Shown here one piece after another: positions 53,247 through 61,835 of a stretch of DNA of 64,000 bases (position 1 is the stretch's first letter; every line of letters begins with the position of its first letter). The stretch lies in assembly GCA_944386805.1 (NCBI GenBank), contig CALXCO010000001.1:62001-126000 (forward strand), in the 5' to 3' direction. The position numbers and the translations under genes were made by a program. This DNA comes from an uncultured Clostridia bacterium (GTDB lineage Bacteria > Bacillota > Clostridia > Oscillospirales > Ruminococcaceae). The notes beneath the pieces were generated by a model. It was not told where the DNA came from, did no database searches, and worked only from the letters and a program-made list of their open reading frames with translations.

Positions 53247-54413
53247 GTGAAAAACATTCTGATTCTGCATGGAGGCGGACCGACTGCCGTCATCAATTCA
53301 TCGTTGTATGGTGTCATCCGTGAAGCCAAAAGGCACGGTGATGTCGGGCATATTTACGCAGCTATCGGCGGCAGCGGCGGTTTGATGCGGGAACAACTGC
53401 GGGATTTGAAAGAGATACCGGACGCACGCCTGGAGCTGCTGCTTACAACACCAGGCTCAGCGATTGGAACTTCCCGTGACCGGCTGCGGGAAGCGGAATA
53501 CCGGAAGATGGCAGAGGTTATCCGGAAATACGGCATTGACTGTATTCTCTGCAACGGCGGAAACGGGACGATGGACACCTGCGGAAAACTTTATCAGGAG
53601 TGTGCACGTCAGGGAATGGACGTCCGTGTGATTGGGATTCCCAAGACGATGGACAACGATATCGCCATCACCGACCATGCACCCGGATATGGAAGTGCTG
53701 CGCGGTACATCGCGGTCAGTACGCGGGAACTGTGCATAGACGTTGCGTCGATGCCGATCCATGTTGTGATACTGGAGACCTCCGGGCGGAACGCCGGATG
53801 GGTTGCAGCTTCGTCGGCACTTGCGGCAGGCGGCGGGTGTACGGGACCTGACCTGATTTATCTGCCGGAGCGGGCGTTTTCGGAAGATCAGTTTTTGCAG
53901 GACGTCAGTGGGCTGCTGACCCGGAAGAAAGGGCTGGTTGTCGTTGTCAGTGAAGGTCTGTGCCGGGAAGATGGCCAGCCGGTTGCGGAACCGTCTTACA
54001 CGATTGGCCGGGATGTCTATTTTGGCGACGTCGGCGGCTACCTGGCGGGACTGGTACAGAAAAAGCTGGGGTATAAAGCGCGTGCGGAAAAGCCAGGATT
54101 GCTGGGGCGTGCATCCATCTGCTGTCAGAGCACAGTTGACCGGGATGAAGCGGTACTGGCCGGAGAGATGGCATGCCGTGCGGTGCTGGATGGCGAAACC
54201 GGAAAGATGGTTGCATTCCGGCGTGTATCCGATGAACCTTACCGTGTCGAGCCGTTTCTGGTATCGATCAACGAGGTCATGCTGACCGAAAAGAAGGTTC
54301 CGGACGCCTTTATCAATTCCAAAGGCAACCATGTAACCGACGCATTTATTCAGTGGGCTGCACCATTGATCGGCGGCCCGCTGCCGGAGATGGTGAGTTT
54401 TCGAAACAACTGA
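53247..54413 (+). CDS. Phosphofructokinase family protein (PPi-PFK-like backbone, ATP-type donor site)
   Basis: The 388-residue product matches the short pyrophosphate-dependent phosphofructokinase group: HGGGPTAVINSSLYGV, VIGIPKTMDNDIAITDHAPGYGSAARY, and ILETSGRNAGWVAASSALA. The donor-site motif reads GGNGTMDT, whereas PPi enzymes have GGND; the Gly at this place is the ATP-type residue, while the Lys of PKTMDND is kept. It probably phosphorylates a sugar phosphate before aldol cleavage. A GTG start follows AGGAAGGAG by eight bases. First enzyme gene of the unit. Confidence 0.88.
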   Translation: MKNILILHGGGPTAVINSSLYGVIREAKRHGDVGHIYAAIGGSGGLMREQLRDLKEIPDARLELLLTTPGSAIGTSRDRLREAEYRKMAEVIRKYGIDCILCNGGNGTMDTCGKLYQECARQGMDVRVIGIPKTMDNDIAITDHAPGYGSAARYIAVSTRELCIDVASMPIHVVILETSGRNAGWVAASSALAAGGGCTGPDLIYLPERAFSEDQFLQDVSGLLTRKKGLVVVVSEGLCREDGQPVAEPSYTIGRDVYFGDVGGYLAGLVQKKLGYKARAEKPGLLGRASICCQSTVDRDEAVLAGEMACRAVLDGETGKMVAFRRVSDEPYRVEPFLVSINEVMLTEKKVPDAFINSKGNHVTDAFIQWAAPLIGGPLPEMVSFRNN

Positions 54414-54445
54414 TTCTGAGAAAACAAAAAAGGAGAACAGAGACT

Positions 54446-55600
54446 ATGCTGGTACCAATGAGGGCGATTTTAGAGACGGCAGATCGCGGGAATTACGCGC
54501 AGGGTGCATTTAACGTCAATGCAGTCGCACAGGCGAAAGCGGCGATTGAAGTACATGAAATGTTTCGCAGTCCGGCCATTTTGCAGGGTGCAGACCTGGC
54601 AAACGGATTTATGGGCGGCCGAACAGACTTTGCAAACGCAACGCTGGAAGATAAAAAACGTGGTGCAAAACGGATAGCCGACGCGGTCCGGAAATTCGGT
54701 GAAACTTCACCGATTCCGATTGCACTGCACCTTGACCACGGCAAAAACCTTGATTCCTGCATTGCCGCAATTGAAGGAGGATACACTTCCGTCATGATTG
54801 ACGGAAGCGCACTGCCGTTTGAAGAGAATGTTGCGCTGACCCGTGAAGTCGTGCGGTATGCCCATCCGCTCGGCGTGACGGTTGAAGGGGAACTTGGGGT
54901 ACTCGCAGGGGTGGAAGACCATATTTTTTCGGAAACTTCCACCTATACCAATCCGCTCAAGGCGATTGAGTTTTTCAAAAAGACCGGCTGTGACGCACTG
55001 GCGATCAGTTATGGTACCTGCCACGGTGCGAATAAAGGCCGTGATACCAAAATTCGCCGGGAAATCGCGATTGCCATCAAAGAATCGATGCGGCATGAAG
55101 GAATTGACGGATTTCTGGTATCGCATGGTTCCTCGACCGTTCCGCAGTATATTGTCCGGGAGATCAACGCAATGGGCGGTAAAATCGAAAATGCCCACGG
55201 CATCCCGATTGAACAGCTGATTGACGTTTCCCACTGCGGTATCAGCAAGATCAACGTCGACACCGATATCCGCCTGGCCGTCACCCGGAATATGAAAGAA
55301 CTTTTCCGGGATAACCCGTCTCTTCGCGAAAGCAGCTCGATCGGAGAAATTTACCGGCTGCTGGAAGCAAACCTGACGGCATTTGACCCACGCGTCTTTT
55401 TCCCACCGATTATGGATACCGTAACGACCGGAAATATACCGGACGCGGATGTCGGCAGCATTATCGACTGTGTAGAACGCGGCGTCAAAGAGGTCATCGG
55501 GACACTGATTGTCCAGTTTGGCAGTTATGGAAAAGCACCAGAAGTCGAACGGGTGTCCCTCGAACAGATGGCGGCGCGGTACCGGGAAAAAGGTATTTAA
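54446..55600 (+). CDS. Class II fructose-bisphosphate aldolase family protein
   Basis: The 384-residue product has the class II aldolase features: zinc ligands in LHLDHGKNLD, EGELGVLAGVEDH and ISYGTCHGANKG, the SHGSSTVP and ISKINVDTDIRLA substrate loops. It would split a ketose bisphosphate into dihydroxyacetone phosphate and an aldehyde. It is longer than the usual 285-310 residue type, with an added C-terminal segment and inserts. AAAGGAG is upstream. It follows the kinase by 32 bases, so the pair forms the lower part of a dedicated pathway. Confidence 0.9.
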   Translation: MLVPMRAILETADRGNYAQGAFNVNAVAQAKAAIEVHEMFRSPAILQGADLANGFMGGRTDFANATLEDKKRGAKRIADAVRKFGETSPIPIALHLDHGKNLDSCIAAIEGGYTSVMIDGSALPFEENVALTREVVRYAHPLGVTVEGELGVLAGVEDHIFSETSTYTNPLKAIEFFKKTGCDALAISYGTCHGANKGRDTKIRREIAIAIKESMRHEGIDGFLVSHGSSTVPQYIVREINAMGGKIENAHGIPIEQLIDVSHCGISKINVDTDIRLAVTRNMKELFRDNPSLRESSSIGEIYRLLEANLTAFDPRVFFPPIMDTVTTGNIPDADVGSIIDCVERGVKEVIGTLIVQFGSYGKAPEVERVSLEQMAARYREKGI

Positions 55601-55616
55601 TGAAAGGAGCAGCGCA

Positions 55617-56984
55617 ATGAAATACATCTTTTTAAATCTGAAACGGTTTGATATTCCGACTGTTTTTGGCGGAGTCAACCGTCTGGCACCGATTGTTGTA
55701 TTTGTTGTGCCCGACCGTGTCAAAGGCGGCGAACAGCCGACCAGCCACCGGAAGCTCTCCATTAAATACATCCTGCGGGAGCTGTACGCCAAAGGGGTTC
55801 GGAAAGAGGACATCCTGTTTATCATCTCCAATGGCCTGCATCCACGTTCGACCGAACAGGATGCCCGTGCAATATTTGGGGATGAGTTGTTTTCCGAGTT
55901 CTGGCCGACCAATCAGATGATCAGCCACGATTCGGAGGACCCGGAGAATATGGTTGATCTGGGACGGACGCGGAGAGGGGACCCGGTCAGTATCAACCGG
56001 TATGTATACGAAGCGGACATTCCGATTCTGATCGGCCATGTACAGGGCAATCCGTATGGTGGTTACTCTGGCGGGTATAAACACTGCGCGACCGGCATCA
56101 CCAACTGGCGTTCGATTGCTTCTCATCATGTCCCATCGGTTATGCACCGTGACGATTTCACGCCGGTCAACGGCGGCAGCCTGATGCGGACCAAATTTAA
56201 TGAAATCGGGATGTATATGGAAGAAAAGATGGGGCATCCCTTTTTCTGCTGCGACGCGGTACTTGACTCGAAATCGCGCCAGATTTCCATCTGGTCAGGA
56301 TACGCAAAAGAGATGATGCCGCTTTCCTGGGTGGACGCAGACAAACGCACCTATGTCCATTGGGCAGAGAAAAAGTATGACGTGCTGGTCTTTGGGATGC
56401 CGCAGAATTTTCACTACGGCGACGGCATGGGTACCAACCCGATCATGATGATGCAGGCATTGTCGGCACAGGTTTTGCGCTTCAAACGGGTTATGAGCGA
56501 CAATTGCGTGATTATCTGTTCTTCCATTTGCAACGGCTTTTTCCATGATGAGCGCTGGCCCTATCTGCGGGAACTGTACGAGATGTTCCAGAAAGACTAC
56601 ATGAATATCCTGCCGGACATGAACCGGTACGGCGAATACTTCGCGACCAATCAGGAGTGTATCCGCAAATACCGTTTTGCCAATGCTTTCCACCCGTTCC
56701 ATGGTTTTTCGATGATGTCCTGCGGCCATATTGCCGAGATGAACACCTCTGCGATTTATATTGTCGGCGCACAGCAGCCGGGATATGCCCGCGGAATGGG
56801 GCTGAAAACACGTGCGACTTTTGAAGAAGCGCTGCAAGACGCGATGCGCAAATATGTCGGCAGCCACCCGAATATTCTTGCCCTGCCGCTCACCTTTAAG
56901 ACCGCGTCGGTTCACCTTGGAATGAAGGACCCCTCCAAAGACGGAATGGATGCCTACGGTCACCGGAACGGCTGCTGTGGATAA
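55617..56984 (+). CDS. LarA-like nickel-dependent racemase/epimerase family protein
   Basis: The 455-residue product has the LarA/DUF2088 landmarks: the His of ISNGLHPRSTEQD (LarA His108 region), the Lys of YSGGYKHCATGI (matching the Lys that binds the nickel-pincer nucleotide) and nearby His residues in IASHHVPSVMH. LarA proteins racemise or epimerise alpha-hydroxy acids by hydride transfer. The cofactor genes larB, larC and larE are not in the window. AAAGGAG lies ahead of the ATG. Between an aldolase and an isomerase, it may act on a sugar acid; substrate unknown. Confidence 0.82.
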   Translation: MKYIFLNLKRFDIPTVFGGVNRLAPIVVFVVPDRVKGGEQPTSHRKLSIKYILRELYAKGVRKEDILFIISNGLHPRSTEQDARAIFGDELFSEFWPTNQMISHDSEDPENMVDLGRTRRGDPVSINRYVYEADIPILIGHVQGNPYGGYSGGYKHCATGITNWRSIASHHVPSVMHRDDFTPVNGGSLMRTKFNEIGMYMEEKMGHPFFCCDAVLDSKSRQISIWSGYAKEMMPLSWVDADKRTYVHWAEKKYDVLVFGMPQNFHYGDGMGTNPIMMMQALSAQVLRFKRVMSDNCVIICSSICNGFFHDERWPYLRELYEMFQKDYMNILPDMNRYGEYFATNQECIRKYRFANAFHPFHGFSMMSCGHIAEMNTSAIYIVGAQQPGYARGMGLKTRATFEEALQDAMRKYVGSHPNILALPLTFKTASVHLGMKDPSKDGMDAYGHRNGCCG

Positions 56985-57014
56985 TCAAGCGATTGACAGA
57001 AAGGAGTAGCAGGG

Positions 57015-58289
57015 ATGTTATCACTCGAAATGCTGGACAATACCCCCCAAAAGCTGCTGACCGATGAACGGGTCGCGATTGCCTGCCGGGAAGCGGCGCC
57101 GGTTTTGGAAGCAGTAAAAGCCGGAAAGGGACTGGACACCGACTCGATGGGCTGGATGGATGTCACCAAATGGGCCGGTGAACAGACCATTTCCCGTCTG
57201 GAAGAGATTGCTGCACAGGTTGCCGCGGTTTCAGACGCATTTGTCGTCATCGGCGTCGGCGGTTCCAACAATGCCGCGCGTTCAGTCGTAGAAGCTTTTC
57301 GCGGGAAGAGCGGGGTTGAAATCATCTGGGCAGGGAACACCCTGTCACCGGCGGCAATGAACCGGATGCTTTCGATGCTGGAAGGCAAACGCTTTACCAT
57401 CGACTGCATTGCAAAGAACTTTGAAACACTGGAACCGGGAGCATCTTTCCGAGTGCTGCGTCAGCTGCTGGTCAGCCGTTTCGGAAAAGAAGAGGCCGCA
57501 CGCCGGACAATTGCGACAGGTACACCCGGCAGCCGGCTGGAAGAAATCTGCCGGGAAGAGGGTTACACCTTCCTTGCATTCCCGACCGATATCGGCGGAC
57601 GGTATACCGCAATGAGCAATGTCGGTTTACTGCCGATGGCAGTTGCCGGTCTGGATATCCGGGCACTGGTCAGAGGCGGGACGGAGATGCAAAAACAGCT
57701 GTACACACTGCCTGCCGACGAAAACCCGGCATTGAGATACGCAGTCATTCGGAATATGCTGTACCATGACGGTTACCATCTGGAGATGCTTTCCTCCTTT
57801 GAACCGCAGCTGAAGTGGTTTTATAAATGGTGGATACAGCTCTTTGCCGAAAGTGAGGGAAAATGCGGAAAGGGTCTGTTTCCGGTCGCATCGGAATATT
57901 CAGAAGAGCTGCATTCGGTCGGACAGTTTGTGCAGGATGGCAGCCCGATTCTGTTTGAGACGTTTCTGGATATCAAAGAGCAGCAGTCCAGCCTGATCTG
58001 TAACCCGGACGAGGTGGATGACCGGTTCGGCTATCTGGACGGGAAAGACTTCTGGGAAATCAACAAGGCGTCCTTCATGGCGACCCGTACCGCACATGCA
58101 CAGAAACTTCCCTGCCTGACACTGACGCTTGACCGGCTGGATATGGAAACCTTTGGAGAGCTGTTTTATTTTTATCAGTTTACCTGCGTACTTTCAAGCG
58201 TCCTGCTGGGGGTCAATCCATTTGATCAGCCCGGCGTAGAAGCATACAAGGGATGGATGTTCAAAGCGCTCGGCAAGCCCGGCGCGTAA
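57015..58289 (+). CDS. Glucose-6-phosphate isomerase family protein
   Basis: The 424-residue product is a two-SIS-domain isomerase with FVVIGVGGSNNAARSVVEAF, FLAFPTDIGGRYTAMSNVGLLPMAVAG, EYSEELHSVGQFVQDG with the catalytic Glu/His region, and NPFDQPGVEAYKGWMF. It interconverts an aldose phosphate and a ketose phosphate. It diverges from housekeeping Pgi, so it may use another hexose phosphate. AAAGGAG is upstream. It is 30 bases after the LarA-like gene. Confidence 0.9.
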   Translation: MLSLEMLDNTPQKLLTDERVAIACREAAPVLEAVKAGKGLDTDSMGWMDVTKWAGEQTISRLEEIAAQVAAVSDAFVVIGVGGSNNAARSVVEAFRGKSGVEIIWAGNTLSPAAMNRMLSMLEGKRFTIDCIAKNFETLEPGASFRVLRQLLVSRFGKEEAARRTIATGTPGSRLEEICREEGYTFLAFPTDIGGRYTAMSNVGLLPMAVAGLDIRALVRGGTEMQKQLYTLPADENPALRYAVIRNMLYHDGYHLEMLSSFEPQLKWFYKWWIQLFAESEGKCGKGLFPVASEYSEELHSVGQFVQDGSPILFETFLDIKEQQSSLICNPDEVDDRFGYLDGKDFWEINKASFMATRTAHAQKLPCLTLTLDRLDMETFGELFYFYQFTCVLSSVLLGVNPFDQPGVEAYKGWMFKALGKPGA

Positions 58290-58321
58290 ATTCAGGTCAG
58301 AAAGGACGGGAAAATAATACG

Positions 58322-59110
58322 ATGGAAAAGTATAAAGACCCTGCATTGCCGGTTGACGAGCGGGTGGAAGATCTGCTGTCCCGGATGACGTTGGAAGAAA
58401 AAGCCGCGCAGTTGTGTGGAAATCTGGCGGTATCCTTTATGGAGGACGGCAAAGTGGATATGGATGCCCTTCGGGAGCAGTTTTCGGACGGTCAAGGCCG
58501 GTTTACCCAGTATTCACTGGTCGGAATTGCTGACCCGATGGTGATTGCCGAAGTCACCAACCAGCTCCAGCACTTTTTTGTCGAGGAGACGCGGCTGGGA
58601 ATACCGGTTGCACTGCAATCGGAAAACCTCTGCGGGTATCCGGCGGCAGGCGGGACGATTTTCCCGTCGATGCTGAACATGGCGTCCACCTGGCAGCCGG
58701 AGCTGCTGGAAGCGGTCGCGGACATCATCGGGCAGGAGTCGAAAGCAGTCGGCATCAATTCAGCGATGAGCCCGGTTATTGACGTATCCCGTGACCCACG
58801 CTGGGGAAGGACTTACGAAACGTTCGGCGAAGACCCGTATCTGGTCAGCCAGATGGGCATTCACTATATCCGTGGGATGCAGCAGCACGGCATCGGGTGT
58901 ATTGCCAAGCATTTTCTCGGATATGCCGAGAGCCAGGCGGGCCTCAACTGTGCCGCCGAACGGATTGGTGACCGGGAGCTGTACGAAACCTTTGCGACCC
59001 CATTTGAAGCAGCGGCAAAGGAGGCAAACGTCAGCGGCATGATGGCGTCCTATTCAGAGATTGACGGAAAAGATTGCGCGCAGCCTGTTGCGGGATACGA
59101 TGGGATTTAA
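58322..59110 (+). pseudogene. GH3 beta-glucosidase, N-terminal fragment (frameshifted)
   Basis: The frame encodes 262 residues of a GH3 catalytic barrel: LLSRMTLEEKAAQLCG, VALQSENLCGYPAAGGTIFPSMLNMASTW, SPVIDVSRDPRWGRTYETFGEDPYL and KHFLGYAESQ. It ends out of frame after MMASYSEIDGKDCA, where GH3 enzymes continue to the nucleophile region. The rest of the enzyme continues in another frame from about 59061. About six codons expected at the junction also appear missing. GAAAGGA lies upstream of the ATG. Confidence 0.8.
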
Positions 59111-60767
59111 AGGAATGCTGACCTCAGATGGCGGCGGTGTCGCACGGCTGTATTCGACCAATAAGGTTGTACGGTCGTATGAGGAGGCAGGGCTGTACGC
59201 GATCAAAGGCGGATGTGACACCGAAATTCCGGTCGGCGGCACCTATAAGCAGCTGCCGCGGTATGTCCGGGAGGGGAAGCTGGACGAAGCGCTGCTGGAC
59301 GAATCGGTCCGCAGAATCCTGACCATCAAGTTTGCATGTGGGCTGTTCGAAAACCCATATGTCGATCTGGACGCGGTGAAAAAGGCGATGACGAATCCCC
59401 AAAAACAGCAGCTTTCTTTGAAAGCTGCCGAACAGTCGCTGACCCTGCTGAAAAACGATGGCATCCTGCCTCTGACCGGCAAACCGAAACTTGCAGTCAT
59501 TGGCCCACATGCAGACAGCCTGCGCTATCCGATCAGCGGATACACCTATCCAGCCTATCTGGAGATGATCGACGCATCCCGCGGCAAGGATTCAGACAAG
59601 ATTACCATCGGCGGGATGAAGGACGAAAGCGCGAAAGAAGATGCTTCGCCCGGATACCAGGTCCCAAAGAAGAAAAAGTCCGGCGGCGCGTTTGCCAGCA
59701 TGGTTGACCTGTTCAATGAGGAGCAAAAGGCACGGATTTGTGATATGACAACCAGTCTGCGCCGGGTTGGCTGCGCGTCACTTTATGAAGTCCTGCGCGA
59801 ACGGTATACAGTCAGATACGCACCCGGCTGCGATATTGTCAAACCCGGTCAGGACGGTTTTGCCGAAGCAATCGCCGCCGCCAAAGAATCAGATGTCGTC
59901 ATTATGGCACTCGGCGGCAACTGCGGATGGGTCAATGTGACCGGCGGTGAAGGCAAGGACCGTTGTTCACTTGACCTTCCCGGCGAACAGCAGGCATTGC
60001 TGGAAGCGGTCGCCGCGGCAGGAAAACCGGTGGTACTGGTGCTGTACGGACCCGGATGTTTTGCGATTCCGTGGGCGGACAGACATTGCAGCGCGATTGT
60101 ACAGGCATGGATGCCCGGTCCCTATGCCGGAAAAGCGGTAGCCGATCTGCTGGACGGGACGATCAATCCGGGCGGCAAACTGCCGGTAATCTTCCCGCGG
60201 ACAGTCGGACAGGTGCCCATTTTCTATAATCATAAGGTCGGTTCGGGGTATGAGGATGTGTACGGCGGCAATCCGATCTTTTCAGGTGGATATGTTGACG
60301 CCCCATCCCGTCCGCTCTATCCGTTCGGGTATGGGCTGTCCTACACGACGTTTGCACTGTTCGATTTGCAGATTGAGCAGACGGAGGTCCCGACAAGGGG
60401 TGGTGTCATCCGCCTTTCGGTCAGGGTCACCAATACCGGTACACGTCCGGGTGACGAGGTCGTCCAGCTGTACACCCATTTTAAAGATGCTTATGTGACC
60501 CGCCCATGGAAACAGCTGACCGGCTTTCTCCGAGTCAGCCTCACCCCAGGCCAGTCGAAACGGGTAAATTTTGCCGTTCAGACTTCCCAGCTTGGCTATT
60601 ATAATGAAGAGATGGAGTTTGTCGTTGAACCGGGCGCACTGGACATCATGGTTGGTACGTCGTCGGCAGATATCGCATTTACCCAGGAAATCCAGCTGAC
60701 AGGGGAGCGCTGGCCGCTTGCCGGACACAGAAGCTATACATCAGAAGTATATCAGCAGGATTGCTGA
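59061..60767 (+). pseudogene. GH3 beta-glucosidase, C-terminal fragment (frameshifted)
   Basis: This frame continues the same enzyme: SLLRDTMGFKGMLTSDGGG with the region of the catalytic Asp, AAEQSLTLLKNDGILPLTG, DVVIMALGGNCGWVNVTGGEGKDRCSLDLPGEQQALLEAV of the second domain, FGYGLSYTTFALFD and a C-terminal fibronectin-like domain (VRVTNTGTRPGDEVVQLY). It has no ribosome site of its own. If the frameshift is real the enzyme is inactive unless ribosomes slip; if it is a sequence error, the intact gene spans 58322-60767. Confidence 0.8.
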
Positions 60768-60786
60768 GAAACGCCGCAAACACAGA

Positions 60787-60821
60787 CAGCCCAGCCGGGA
60801 TACATCATCCCGACTGGGCTG
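60787..60821 (+). terminator. Terminator of the ROK-controlled operon
   Basis: CAGCCCAGCCGGGAT and its near-complement form a 15-bp stem with a five-base loop. No long T-run follows on either strand, but its place between convergent genes supports a bidirectional end signal. Confidence 0.6.
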
Positions 60822-60843
60822 TAATAGCGAACAGATATATGTG

Positions 60844-61386
60844 TTATTCTGCCATAGCGGGCAGGACTTTAGCGATCAGTTCCTGAACGGTCAGGCCCAG
60901 CATTTCTGCGCCGCGGGAGATGACCTCACGGGAGCAGCCGGCGGCGAACTTTTTATCCTTGAATTTTTTCATCACCGATTTAACTTCCATTCCTTCCAAC
61001 CCGGTAGGACGCATCAGAGCGGCGGCACCGATCAGGCCGGTCAGTTCATCGACCGCGAACAGGTATTTTTCCATCAGCAGGGTCGGTTGGACATCGGCGC
61101 AGATTCCGTAGCCATGGCTGACGACAGCATGGATTACACCCTCGTCGATATCCAGTTCATGGAGCAGCTTATTGGCTTTGACGCAATGCTGGTCGGGCCA
61201 CTGTTCAAAATCGATATCATGGAGGATACCGACGGTTTTCCAATAATCCTCATGGCCGGGGTCAGCTTCGGCGGCGATGGTACCGAGGACTTTACCGACA
61301 ATCTGTGCATGCTGAAGGTGGAACGGCTGCTGGTTGTACTGTTTGACCAGTTCAAAGGCCTGTTCCGGGGTGGGAATATAGCTCAT
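60844..61386 (-). CDS. HD domain-containing protein
   Basis: The 180-residue product has the HD metal-binding pattern: LQHAQIVGKVLGTIA, then VGILHDIDFEQWPDQH and AVVSHGYG. HD proteins are metal-dependent phosphohydrolases of nucleotides or related compounds. The start at 61386 has AGGAGG nine bases upstream. Its substrate is unknown. It lies downstream of the tRNA-Arg terminator on the same strand. Confidence 0.85.
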   Translation of the reverse strand: MSYIPTPEQAFELVKQYNQQPFHLQHAQIVGKVLGTIAAEADPGHEDYWKTVGILHDIDFEQWPDQHCVKANKLLHELDIDEGVIHAVVSHGYGICADVQPTLLMEKYLFAVDELTGLIGAAALMRPTGLEGMEVKSVMKKFKDKKFAAGCSREVISRGAEMLGLTVQELIAKVLPAMAE

Positions 61387-61414
61387 GACAAACGACCTCC
61401 TGAGAAGTAGAAGA

Positions 61415-61453
61415 TAAAACAAAAGCTCTGATGTGATGACACATCAGAGCTTT
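61415..61453 (-). terminator. Terminator of the tRNA-Arg gene
   Basis: CTCTGATGTG and CACATCAGAG, extended by AAAG/CTTT, form a 14-bp stem with a four-base loop followed on the minus strand by TTTTGTTTT. Confidence 0.85.
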
Positions 61454-61458
61454 CCAGC

Positions 61459-61535
61459 TGGTGCGCCCGACAGGAGTCGAACCTGCGACCTTTGGAGTCG
61501 GAGTCCAACGCTCTATCCAACTGAGCTACGGACGC
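61459..61535 (-). tRNA. tRNA-Arg (anticodon CCG)
   Basis: The 77-base minus-strand sequence folds as a cloverleaf: acceptor GCGTCCG/CGGGCGC (one G-T pair), D stem GCTC/GAGC, anticodon stem TTGGA/TCCAA with loop CTCCGAC, so the anticodon is CCG, T arm GCAGG-TTCGACT-CCTGT, discriminator A and an encoded CCA end. It reads CGG codons. Confidence 0.97.
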
Positions 61536-61835
61536 GTTTCACAGCTTTTTTATTATAGCAGATTTGTTCGGGAAATGCAAGGGCTTTTTTAAAAAAACTG
61601 GAAATAAAAAAGATTCTGCCGCTGACCGAATGTCATAGAGGGAAATGATGCGAAAAACAGCGGGAATTCTAAGAAACGCTGAAAAAAGCTGACCACATAC
61701 GGCGGTCAGTTTGGAAAATATGTACATTGCAGGAGAAGGAAGAATGTGATATCATAAAAATGGTTTTTTATTTTGGGTGAAAACCGCCCGCTGGATGCAA
61801 TAAACGATTGACGAATCAAGACAGAGGTGTAAAAT
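61536..61835. other. Intergenic region before the PurF-like gene
   Basis: This 300-base gap holds no gene. TTGCAG (61727-61732) and TATCAT (61750-61755), 17 bases apart, are a probable promoter for the PurF-like gene, and CTGACC/GGTCAG at 61690-61710 can form a small hairpin. No purine riboswitch was recognised. Confidence 0.55.

Noticed and set aside
61536..61835. Possible purine riboswitch before the PurF-like gene
   Set aside because: The conserved three-way junction and loop sequences of purine aptamers are not found; only a small hairpin is visible.
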